A stretch of DNA of 8,858 nt from Limnoglobus sp043780595 (GTDB lineage: Bacteria; Planctomycetota; Planctomycetia; Gemmatales; Gemmataceae), in the NCBI GenBank assembly GCA_043780595.1, contig JAYWCL010000190.1, positions 1-8,858 of the forward strand, given 5' to 3'. Below, piece by piece: positions 1-6,757 of this stretch. The notes under the pieces were generated by a model. It was not told the origin of the DNA, did not search any database, and was given only the letters and a program-made list of their open reading frames with translations. Position numbers and translations under genes: made by a program. Within the stretch, counting starts at the first letter, position 1, and each line of letters opens with the position of its first letter.

Positions 1-2
1 AA

Positions 3-71
3 GTCGAGGGAGCCGAACGCGTGCATCCGCATCGGCAACTCGTGGGAAGCTACGAGGGATTCCCAGCCTAA
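3..71 (+). pseudogene. Upstream part of the C5-methyltransferase reading frame, ending in an in-frame TAA (partial at window edge)
   Basis: The methyltransferase frame of the next entry stays open leftwards from 152 to 72, meets TAA at 69-71, and is open again from 68 to the window edge. The translation before the stop ends LVGSYEGFPA. After it comes PTPETRLHPVKHTP, then a stretch typical of the variable region before motif IX in this methyltransferase family. Both sides read like coding sequence in the same frame, so the stop probably interrupts an ancestral single gene; one C-to-T change of CAA would explain it. Catalytic motifs I, IV, VI and VIII would lie left of the window and cannot be seen. 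Alternatives are a naturally split two-subunit methyltransferase (as in M.AquI) or a sequencing error. Only 22 codons before the stop are visible, so this call is tentative. Confidence 0.4.
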
Positions 72-152
72 CCCACGCCGGAAACGCGGTTACACCCAGT
101 CAAACATACGCCCGGCGCAATTGCGCTATACGAATCGACGCCGGTAGGCGAG

Positions 153-902
153 ATGGTACCGAGCCATAAGCTGCCTCGGCTCGCTCCGAATGGCATCGCC
201 CCAACGTTACGCGCGGGATCGGATTCTGCACACGGTTCGTATACGGCCCCACGTCCAATCCACCCTTTTCGTCCGCGTTGCATCACCGCTCGCGAAGCGG
301 CTCGACTTCACGGGTTCCCCGATTGGTTTGCGTTTTATCCACTGAAATGGCACGCTTACCGTCAGATCGGAAACGCCGTTTGTCCACCTCTCGCAAGAGC
401 GATAGGCCGTGAAGTGCTTCGTGCAATTGGTCTGCAACCCACCAAACCGAAATTGTCCATCGCTTTATCGGACGTTTACCACTTGCCTCCAGATCGGCCG
501 CGTACTCTCAAACGAATACCGCAGGTCATACATTATCCACCGGTAATCGAACGTCTTTTTAGCGACCGTTACGACGATAAAAGCAAAAGTGTGCATCGAG
601 CGACATTCAGTTTTGCAGACGTACAGAAAGCCGTTGTCGATACGGGCGTCCAGTTAACGTGGATACGCGCAGATACTTTCTTAAACGAGATTGCTCGCAG
701 TCGAAATCTACGAATCCTCATCGAGCCGTGCCTCAATCGCGGATACACCATACGCAAATCGACGACGCAAGATTCCATCGGAGAATTCGTACCTGTGGGC
801 CATCCGGAAGGCATCGAATTGAAAGCGGATCCGAAGCGTACCGCATTGAAACTCAAACGATCGAAAGGGGCAACGGATGGCAGTAGAACGCTCTTCGGAT
901 AA
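153..902 (+). CDS. C5-cytosine DNA methyltransferase, C-terminal part (motifs IX-X) with long C-terminal extension
   Basis: C5-methyltransferases transfer a methyl group from S-adenosylmethionine to cytosine in DNA and protect it from a partner endonuclease. From the ATG at 153, residues 8-38 resemble the end of the target-recognition region (APTLRAG, then TAPRPIHP). Motif IX is at residues 42-59 (RCITAREAARLHGFPDWF) and motif X at 71-85 (QIGNAVCPPLARAIG). The catalytic motifs, including the PC cysteine of motif IV, are not in the window, so this reading frame alone could not methylate DNA. ATG 153 is the first ATG, GTG or TTG codon after the in-frame TAA at 69-71; it has no obvious ribosome-binding site and may not be a real start. 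About 150 residues follow motif X, where these enzymes usually end soon after it. Residues 125-200 of this tail resemble the N-terminus of the downstream protein. The last 26 bases overlap that gene. Confidence 0.85.
   Translation: MVPSHKLPRLAPNGIAPTLRAGSDSAHGSYTAPRPIHPFRPRCITAREAARLHGFPDWFAFYPLKWHAYRQIGNAVCPPLARAIGREVLRAIGLQPTKPKLSIALSDVYHLPPDRPRTLKRIPQVIHYPPVIERLFSDRYDDKSKSVHRATFSFADVQKAVVDTGVQLTWIRADTFLNEIARSRNLRILIEPCLNRGYTIRKSTTQDSIGEFVPVGHPEGIELKADPKRTALKLKRSKGATDGSRTLFG
864..870 (+). promoter_or_regulatory. Ribosome-binding site for the presumed endonuclease gene
   Basis: AAAGGGG lies 6 bases before the ATG at 877, inside the end of the methyltransferase frame. It supports ATG 877 as the start and means the two R-M reading frames overlap, which couples their translation. 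Confidence 0.5.
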
Positions 903-1704
903 GCCGAAGAAGACCAATCGGTATAGCGATATCATCGAGCGTATTTTTACGAACCATTATCGTAGTGGGGTAACGACATTCCAGTTCGAACGCGTCGAGA
1001 TGGAAACCGTCGCCGCGGATTTGAAAATCCCACTTCCGAAGAACATCGGCGATCTACTGTACAGTTTCCGCTTCCGGGTTTCTCTGCCAGTTTCGATTAC
1101 TAATACTGCGCCGGAAGGTTACGAATGGGTTATCAACCTGGCGGGACGATCGAACTACCGCATGGCACTGCAAAAATGGAATCGTATTTTGCCGAGTGCG
1201 AATCACTATTGCATTAAGATTCCCGACGCGACGCCAGAAATCGTCGCGGCTCATTCGCTGAACGACGAACAAGCGCTACTTGCCAAGGTGCGGTATAACC
1301 GCTTGATCGACATCTTTTTGAGGGTCACGGCTTACTCATTGCAAAACCACTTGCGGACGAGCGTTCCCGATATTGGGCAAATTGAAACCGATGAAATCTA
1401 CGTCGGCGTCAACAACACGGGGCAGCAGTTTGCCATTCCCGTTCAAACGAAGGGCGGCAGCGATCAGATCGGTATCGTGCAGGTTGCACAGGATTTGGCG
1501 CTCTGTCGAAAAGCATTTCCCCTGCTAACGCCGCGTCCGGTTGCGGTCCAGTTCGTGCCGGACATTGTGGGCAATAAGATCGTGATGTTCGAGTTGGTAC
1601 AAATCGACGACGAAGTGAAAGTCATCGACGAAAAACATTACCGCCTCGTACCCGCTGGCGACATCACGCCCGCCGACCACAAGTTGGCCGCCGCATCGAA
1701 ATGA
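877..1704 (+). CDS. Probable type II restriction endonuclease partner of the methyltransferase
   Basis: The product has 275 residues and no membrane segment or signal peptide. Position argues for a restriction endonuclease: it overlaps the end of a C5-methyltransferase by 26 bases in another frame. The sequence agrees. Residues 169-193 run from a strand rich in acidic residues (E170, D172, E173; DEIYVG) through a turn to IPVQTKGG (Q190-x-K192). That spacing and hydrophobic setting fit a PD-(D/E)XK nuclease core in which the acidic residue before the lysine is glutamine, as in Mrr-like nucleases. Residues 13-87 resemble the C-terminal extension of the methyltransferase and could be a shared DNA-recognition domain. 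I do not recognise a named enzyme or its target sequence. The nuclease role is inferred from context and motif; an accessory R-M protein is the main alternative. The gene is noticeably less GC-rich than the minus-strand cluster, which suggests transfer with the methyltransferase. Confidence 0.65.
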   Translation: MAVERSSDKPKKTNRYSDIIERIFTNHYRSGVTTFQFERVEMETVAADLKIPLPKNIGDLLYSFRFRVSLPVSITNTAPEGYEWVINLAGRSNYRMALQKWNRILPSANHYCIKIPDATPEIVAAHSLNDEQALLAKVRYNRLIDIFLRVTAYSLQNHLRTSVPDIGQIETDEIYVGVNNTGQQFAIPVQTKGGSDQIGIVQVAQDLALCRKAFPLLTPRPVAVQFVPDIVGNKIVMFELVQIDDEVKVIDEKHYRLVPAGDITPADHKLAAASK

Positions 1705-1723
1705 GGTCGGAACGCCTCCAACT

Positions 1724-2539
1724 TCACTTCTGAAACAGCGGACTCTTCCAGATGCCGAGTTTGTTCAGCCAGAACTGCCAGACGGCGCGGAGCGTTTCGA
1801 GGCCGTACTTCGTGCTGCGACCGAAGTTGATTTGGCTGGCTTCGTTGAAGTAACGCACTGGCACGGGGACGTCGCCGAGGCGGAAGCCGAAGTGGACGGC
1901 TTGCACCAGGAATTGCGTGTCGAAGACGAAGTCGTTGCTGTTGCGGTCGAACGGGATGGTTTCGAGAACTTGCCTCCGGTAGACGCGGAAGCCGCTATGA
2001 AACTCGCCGAGGTTTTGACCGAGCGCGACGTTCTCGAACATCGTCAGCCCGCGATTGCAGATGTATTTCCACCACGGCATCCCGCATTTCAGGGCTTCTT
2101 TTCGAGAGCGAATGCGGTTCCCGAGCACGACATCGCAGATGCCGAGTTCGATGATACCCACCGCGTGCGGGATCACCCGCGCATCGTATTGGTAGTCCGG
2201 GTGAATCATCACAATCACATCTGCGCCGCGTTCGAGGCAGTAGCGATAGCACGTTTTTTGGTTGCCGCCGTAGCCGAGGTTCTGCGGGTGAACGATCACC
2301 GTCAGCCCCATTTGTTTCGCGATTTCCACCGTGCGATCTTTGCTGCCATCGTCGACGAGGAGAATCTCATCGACGCAACCGGCCGGGAAATCGGCGATGG
2401 TGGCAGCGAGCGTTTTCTCGGCGTTGTACGCTGGTAGAACGGCGATAATCTTGTGGATGCGGGGCCGATCCGGGGCGACGGGGCGGAGGATACTATCGAC
2501 TTGGAACACCGCATGGGTGGGGTTCAGCGGCGGTTCCAT
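1724..2539 (-). CDS. Glycosyltransferase family 2, dolichyl-phosphate mannosyltransferase-like
   Basis: GT2 enzymes of this kind move a sugar from a nucleotide donor, often to a polyprenyl-phosphate lipid at the inner face of the membrane. Numbered from the ATG at 2539 (271 aa), the protein has IIAVLPAYN at about 31-39, LLVDDGS at 60-66 and HPQNLGYGGN at about 84-93. MIHPDYQY at about 111-118 stands where many GT2 enzymes have DxD, and this DPM1-like subgroup often has HPD or HGD. LGNR (139-142) and EFHSGFRVYRR (179-189) complete the set. No transmembrane helices follow, so this is the soluble single-domain form. The start is uncertain: the frame is open to a GTG at 2611 and has another ATG at 2557, and none has a clear ribosome-binding site. 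I chose 2539 because the residues before it do not look conserved. It is the last gene of the minus-strand run and converges on the endonuclease gene, leaving 19 bases between the stops. Confidence 0.9.
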   Translation of the reverse strand: MEPPLNPTHAVFQVDSILRPVAPDRPRIHKIIAVLPAYNAEKTLAATIADFPAGCVDEILLVDDGSKDRTVEIAKQMGLTVIVHPQNLGYGGNQKTCYRYCLERGADVIVMIHPDYQYDARVIPHAVGIIELGICDVVLGNRIRSRKEALKCGMPWWKYICNRGLTMFENVALGQNLGEFHSGFRVYRRQVLETIPFDRNSNDFVFDTQFLVQAVHFGFRLGDVPVPVRYFNEASQINFGRSTKYGLETLRAVWQFWLNKLGIWKSPLFQK

Positions 2540-2646
2540 GAGCAAAGTTTGGGGCATCGCGGCGAAGTCTCGGTGGAAGGCAACGGGGCAATTTGCGACT
2601 CGCAAAGTCACCCCATTTCATGATATGTCTTCCGCAGCCCGCCGGA

Positions 2647-3777
2647 TTACGCACGCAGGCGAAGGTTGCCCACGGCCCCGTCGTTTCGCCCACCGACGAG
2701 TTGCTTTAAGTCGGCGATCTGCCGTGCGAGTTCCAACTGTCCCGTGACGAGGTCGGCGATCTGTTCGGAGGCGAAACTCGCCGAAACGCCTCCATTCGTG
2801 TGGTCTTCGCCCATGCCCAACAGCCGCACGGTTTGATCGCGGAGCCGTTCGGAAACCAAGTCGAAGGCGGCAGCATGTCGTTCGTTCATACCGCGAACAT
2901 CGGCCGACAGCACCCGGATTGACGAGTCGAATTTGTCGACGAGAACATCGAGCCGTTCATCGACCGAATCCTGGAATCGCCGCGATTCACTTTCGGCGCG
3001 GGTCGTCGATTCGGCGATCTGCATCTCCGCGTTCGCGATACGTGGGCCGAGTTGCGCGACCGCCATCGAAATGTCTTCGATGCGACCGGGCAACGCGGTC
3101 AGCACGTCGAGCCGGGTGGCCGTATCGGCAATCGGCAACGCCTGCGCCGTCAGTCGTTCGGACAAGGCTTCTAACCGGTTTGGCACATCGGCGAGCGCAG
3201 CGAACTGCGCGGAATAGTCGGGTGCAGCCGGGATCGCGAGCAACTGCTGCGAAACGACATCGATACGATGCCCGATTCCGGTAATCTGCACGGGAAGCAC
3301 CGATGTGCTTTCTCGAATCGCGGTCACTTGCTGAACGAGATCCGCCGTGGTGGCCTGGAGTGTTGCGAGATCGTCGAAGCGACGCTCCACCGATGACAGG
3401 CGATCGACGACGGCGGCGAAGAGGATCTCGATCGTCGCTGCGTGGTCCGCCGCTTCGACCTGAATCGACTGCGCCGTTTCCATCACGGTCTGATGCGTCG
3501 CTTGGCGTTGGCGATCGGCTGCCGAAAACTGCGCGGCAATACGGGTCATCGCCACGTTCAACGCATCTTGCTGATTTGCGAGCATCGATTGGAACGTACC
3601 GCGCGTCTCGGCCTGCGTCGTTTGCGATTGCTGATATTGTTTGTGGAAGTTCCACGGCAACACGATCAGCCGCTTGACGTAGCGTGCCGCCTGCCCGAAC
3701 ACGGGGATCGTGCGAACGCGCGGCCTCAGCCAGTGGACGGCTTTGCGAATCCCATTCGGCGATTGGATCTGATTCAT
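2647..3777 (-). CDS. Coiled-coil protein of a glycosyltransferase cluster, function unknown
   Basis: The product has 376 residues. The first 50 are basic and hydrophobic (RPRVRTIPVFGQAARYVKRL around 18-37, then LPWNF), resembling the lead-in found before coiled coils in some polysaccharide-cluster methyltransferases. The rest, about 50-360, is rich in A, Q, E, R, D and L and predicted by eye to be long helices in coiled coils. A short unit of the form R-[LI]-x-x-[LV] recurs at about 126, 171, 201, 222, 232 and 275 (RLSSV, RIDVV, RLEAL, RLDVL, RIEDI, RLDVL). No catalytic domain, signal peptide or transmembrane helix is apparent. It starts 12 bases after the GT4 stop with a strong AAGGAG site and precedes a GT2 gene. 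By position it may scaffold glycosyltransferases or gauge chain length, as the coiled coil of WbdD does for O-antigen; that is inference. It could also be a truncated coiled-coil methyltransferase. Confidence 0.8.
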   Translation of the reverse strand: MNQIQSPNGIRKAVHWLRPRVRTIPVFGQAARYVKRLIVLPWNFHKQYQQSQTTQAETRGTFQSMLANQQDALNVAMTRIAAQFSAADRQRQATHQTVMETAQSIQVEAADHAATIEILFAAVVDRLSSVERRFDDLATLQATTADLVQQVTAIRESTSVLPVQITGIGHRIDVVSQQLLAIPAAPDYSAQFAALADVPNRLEALSERLTAQALPIADTATRLDVLTALPGRIEDISMAVAQLGPRIANAEMQIAESTTRAESESRRFQDSVDERLDVLVDKFDSSIRVLSADVRGMNERHAAAFDLVSERLRDQTVRLLGMGEDHTNGGVSASFASEQIADLVTGQLELARQIADLKQLVGGRNDGAVGNLRLRA

Positions 3778-3785
3778 TTTGGATA

Positions 3786-3791
3786 CTCCTT
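3786..3791 (-). promoter_or_regulatory. Ribosome-binding site for the coiled-coil gene
   Basis: The minus strand reads AAGGAG, 8 bases before the ATG at 3777. The site overlaps the TAA stop of the upstream GT4 gene (3790-3792), so ribosomes finishing that gene stop on it. This fixes the start and supports translational coupling. Confidence 0.7.
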
Positions 3792-5079
3792 ATGCGGCGC
3801 GTGGCTCGCCCTTCGGCGGGGCGAATCCTTCGCGGAACGTTCGGTAAATGGTGGGTTCGTCGTCGCGCGTTCCCATGGCGGCTGGGAGGTCGTCGAGTAA
3901 CTGCAATCGCTTATTTGCGAGATATTTTGCGACACCAGTCGGGTAGCGTGCGAGGCCGGAGAACACGGCCGTGCGGAAGCGATCTTCGTACGCCGCCTGC
4001 GTGAAATCTGCCGCATATTCGCGTGCTTGTCGTGCCCACTCCTCGGCCGTCAGCAACCCCATCGCGGTCGGACGCACTCCGCGTTGCCACGCCCATTCGA
4101 CTTGTGCAAATCGTGTGGCGAGCGATGCGACGTCCCCCGTCGGGAACACGCGCCCCAACCCACCCGCCGTCTCCGGCGATGCGCCGGCATCCGAACAAAT
4201 GACATAGCAGCCGCTCATGAGGGCTTCGACGATTGGCACGCCGAACCCTTCGTGATACGACGGAAAGACGAAGACATCGGCCTCGGCGTAACGGCGTGCG
4301 AGTTCGCTTGCGGACAGATCGTGATGGAAACGAACGCGATTGCGGAGCAGCGGCGACTTTGCCAATTCGCGTAGGTGCGCGAGGTACTCCGGGTCGCACC
4401 AGGCCGTGCTGCCGGCGAGGTCGAGCGTGGCATCGGCGTTACGCGACGCGAACTTCGCGAACGCGGCCATCAGGTCCGAGATCCCTTTCGACGCGACGAA
4501 CCGCCCGACGTACAAGAATCGCAACGGTTGCCCCGCTTTCATGGGGCGGCGCGGTATTGGCTGGAACGACACCGCCGGGGCGACGCGCGAAATACGCTCG
4601 GATGGAAGCCCAAACGACTCGAGTTCCTTCTGGATGTACCGGCTCGTCGTTTGCACGCGATCCGCCGCGAACAGGTTGTTGGCCTGGCAGAACGATTCCG
4701 CCAAGGTCGTTCGCTCGGTCTCGTTCAGCAGTGCGGGCGGCGTGATGCCGTGGTAATATCCGACCACGTGGGCCGTGCGTGGTGCGAGCAAAATCGCATC
4801 GAACGCCGGGTAGCGAATGCCAAAATGGAAGACGATGATATCCGACGACTGGAAGTGCGCATCGGCGACAATCGCGGAGGCCGAAGGCACCTCGACGATT
4901 CGAGAATCGCTGACGTTCCCGCCCATTGTGAACAGCCGCACGTCGGCGGTGGGACCACCCGCGAGCGGCATCGAGAGCGCATCGGCTTGCTGACGCGCAA
5001 TGTTTGAGATCGCATCGCGCGACACGATGCAACCCGTAAGTATCGAAGCTCGAAGCGGTTCCCCGCTGGCCCGGCTCAT
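3790..5079 (-). CDS. Glycosyltransferase family 4 (GT-B fold, glycogen synthase/WbaZ-like group 1)
   Basis: GT4 enzymes are retaining glycosyltransferases that add sugars from nucleotide donors to a growing glycan on the cytoplasmic side of the membrane. The protein (429 aa from the ATG at 5079) has a Rossmann-like N-terminal half with FHFGIRYPAFD (about 84-94) and YYHG (about 108-111). The donor half starts around 185 with FLYVGRFVASKG (about 188-199), which carries the phosphate-contacting R and K. The E-x7-E motif is in HEGFGVPIVEALMSG (E277, E285). The length is usual for GT4. The start at 5079 has GAGGA 5 bases upstream. An in-frame ATG at 5091 overlaps the previous stop as ATGA and is the alternative, adding four residues. 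The tail after about 385 is variable and ends with a proline- and glycine-rich segment. The sugar cannot be read from the sequence. It is flanked by another glycosyltransferase and the coiled-coil gene, which points to surface polysaccharide or O-chain assembly. Confidence 0.92.
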   Translation of the reverse strand: MSRASGEPLRASILTGCIVSRDAISNIARQQADALSMPLAGGPTADVRLFTMGGNVSDSRIVEVPSASAIVADAHFQSSDIIVFHFGIRYPAFDAILLAPRTAHVVGYYHGITPPALLNETERTTLAESFCQANNLFAADRVQTTSRYIQKELESFGLPSERISRVAPAVSFQPIPRRPMKAGQPLRFLYVGRFVASKGISDLMAAFAKFASRNADATLDLAGSTAWCDPEYLAHLRELAKSPLLRNRVRFHHDLSASELARRYAEADVFVFPSYHEGFGVPIVEALMSGCYVICSDAGASPETAGGLGRVFPTGDVASLATRFAQVEWAWQRGVRPTAMGLLTAEEWARQAREYAADFTQAAYEDRFRTAVFSGLARYPTGVAKYLANKRLQLLDDLPAAMGTRDDEPTIYRTFREGFAPPKGEPRAA

Positions 5080-5084
5080 GGTGT

Positions 5085-5089
5085 TCCTC
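5085..5089 (-). promoter_or_regulatory. Ribosome-binding site that favours the GT4 start at 5079
   Basis: The minus strand reads GAGGA, 5 bases before the ATG at 5079. The alternative ATG at 5091 has no such site but overlaps the upstream TGA stop. Both leave the gene translationally coupled to its neighbour. Confidence 0.45.
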
Positions 5090-6668
5090 ATGCGGCGAGG
5101 TTGCGGGGGCGGGGTATCATCAGTGCGATGGCGGCACGGGTCAGCGCGGCCGGCGCGTGTCGTTGCTCGTATTCCGCGCGTGCCGCTTTCCCCATCCGCA
5201 GCCGCAACGGTTCATCGGATAACAGACGGCGTAGTAAACCACTGAGCGACGTCGTGCTGCCGGGGTAGCCGAGTAACCCCGTCACGCCATCGACGACATA
5301 ATCGGTCGCGACGCCGACCGCACAGGCGACGATTGGCTTGCCGAACATCATCGCTTCGACGATGGGGATGGCCGACGATTCCGCGTGGCCGACCCAACAC
5401 ACGACCGAGGCCGTCGCCACTGAATCGGCTTCTGGCACAGTGGGAAATTCGCTCAGCAGATCGTCCCGAATCGCAGCCGCTTCGTACGATTCGCCGATAA
5501 AATAGATGCCTGCCGTCGGCTCGGCTGCATCCGTTGCACCATCCGTTACCGCAAACGGAACTCGCTCGAAACTCCGCGTGCCGGGCTGGCCATCGGTCGA
5601 TCGTTTCGCGGCACGCAACGCCCGCGTCGATGGCGACGCGATCTTTTTCGCAAGCGAAATCGCGTACCGTTCGAGTTCGCTTTGCGGCTCGTTCGTCATA
5701 TACGCAATCGTGCGAAAGCGGTCGTCGAGCAACGCGAACAGTCCCTCGGCATTCGCCGTCGGCACCCATACGGTCGAAATTTCGCGAACCTCCGTCAGCG
5801 CGAGTAACTGCGTGTGTGCCACCCTCGCCCACTCTTCCCACGTGCCCGGAGTTCGCGACCAGATGCGATGAATCCAGACATCGTCGACGATTGGCGCACC
5901 GGTTTCGCCTTCGACAATTGCATGAACTTCCACACCCGCAGCGGCCAGCCCCATGGCAATCTGTCGAAACTGGCCACTGCGGTCGTCGGTAGCGGAAAAA
6001 TACTCGCGGTAGATGAAGCAGACTGTTCGATGCGGCACCAGCCGCGCGGTCGTTTGCCCCATCGGACTCACCGATAACCCGACGGAGTAGACGATGGCAC
6101 CATCGACTGCCGTCACGCGATACCCGGCATCGATCAGCCGCGAACACGCATTGGCATCGATCTCCGAATCGGCCTGCGATTCGTCGAAACCACCTTCAGA
6201 CAGTAGCGTCGCTCGTCGGTAACTGATGCTCGAAGGATGCGGGCAAAGGAACGGGTCCGCCGTCGGAATTTGGAACGGCGTCAGCGGTGCAGCAACGTGT
6301 TTCACATCGCCCTTACGCGACACCACGCGGTAGCCAGTTTCGCCCGCAATCTGGCCACCAACGACGGCAACGGACGCCGCAAGATAGCCTTCGACGAGTC
6401 TCTCGATCCAGCGGCTATCGGGAACCGAACCGGCTTCGAGGAACGCGACGATCTCACCCGTCGCGCGTGCCACGCAGCGGTTTCGTATGGCGGCGGCTCG
6501 CCGAGTGGCGATCGGAATTTCCAAAATATCTGGGCCGAACGTGCCGAGTTCGTCTTCCGAAGTCGCAACGATTCGGTCGTAGGCGACATAGGTCTGAAGG
6601 TTGAGCGCGCGCAACGTGACACGTTTCGCAGCGAGCGTACCAGATGTCACAATCGCACTGACCCGCAT
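5088..6668 (-). CDS. Two-domain glycosyltransferase: degenerate GT2 domain fused to GT4-like domain
   Basis: Numbering is from the ATG at 6668 (526 aa). Residues 1 to about 200 follow a GT2 fold: an MRVSAIVTS strand, ATGEIVAFLEAG at about 69-80, SRWIERLVEGY, GGFDE (159-163), and a late acidic segment SEIDANACSRLIDAGYRV. The usual acidic sites are missing, however. The strand normally ending VDDGS reads IVATSEDE, and the DxD site reads EAG (78-80). From about 215 (TVCFIYREYF) a second, GT-B-like part begins. It ends with a good GT4 donor motif, HAESSAIPIVEAMMFGKPIV (E430, E438), and DGVTGLLGYPG. The usual GR...KG phosphate-binding segment is not recognisable. The GT4-like half is the likelier catalytic one; the GT2 half may bind acceptor or partner. 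The start at 6668 has a weak AGGG 8 bases upstream. The frame is open to a GTG at 6716, but that extension does not look like protein. Its stop overlaps the next gene's alternative start. Confidence 0.85.
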   Translation of the reverse strand: MRVSAIVTSGTLAAKRVTLRALNLQTYVAYDRIVATSEDELGTFGPDILEIPIATRRAAAIRNRCVARATGEIVAFLEAGSVPDSRWIERLVEGYLAASVAVVGGQIAGETGYRVVSRKGDVKHVAAPLTPFQIPTADPFLCPHPSSISYRRATLLSEGGFDESQADSEIDANACSRLIDAGYRVTAVDGAIVYSVGLSVSPMGQTTARLVPHRTVCFIYREYFSATDDRSGQFRQIAMGLAAAGVEVHAIVEGETGAPIVDDVWIHRIWSRTPGTWEEWARVAHTQLLALTEVREISTVWVPTANAEGLFALLDDRFRTIAYMTNEPQSELERYAISLAKKIASPSTRALRAAKRSTDGQPGTRSFERVPFAVTDGATDAAEPTAGIYFIGESYEAAAIRDDLLSEFPTVPEADSVATASVVCWVGHAESSAIPIVEAMMFGKPIVACAVGVATDYVVDGVTGLLGYPGSTTSLSGLLRRLLSDEPLRLRMGKAARAEYEQRHAPAALTRAAIALMIPRPRNLAA

Positions 6669-6757
6669 GGTCGGCACCCTACACCAGGAGTGCGCGCAGA
6701 CGCTGCGCGACTTCACTAGTATCGGCCATGCGAAGATGCGAGTTTAACGAAGCTGCG

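Noticed and set aside
1703..1718. Possible terminator between the convergent endonuclease and GT2 genes (GAGG...CCTC)
   Set aside because: Only four base pairs around an 8-base loop and no T-run on either strand.
1832..2437. 201-residue open frame on the plus strand across the GT2 gene
   Set aside because: It is antisense to a well-supported GT2 gene. Its V-, A-, E- and H-rich composition is what antisense of GC-rich codons gives, and no domain is recognisable.
2540..2611. N-terminal extension of the GT2 protein from a GTG at 2611
   Set aside because: There is no ribosome-binding site and the extra 24 residues look unlike the GT2 family. It is kept as a possible alternative start, not as the main call.
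2987..3655. 222-residue open frame on the minus strand within the coiled-coil gene
   Set aside because: It is an out-of-frame reading of the coiled-coil gene, dominated by R, D and S, with no domain.
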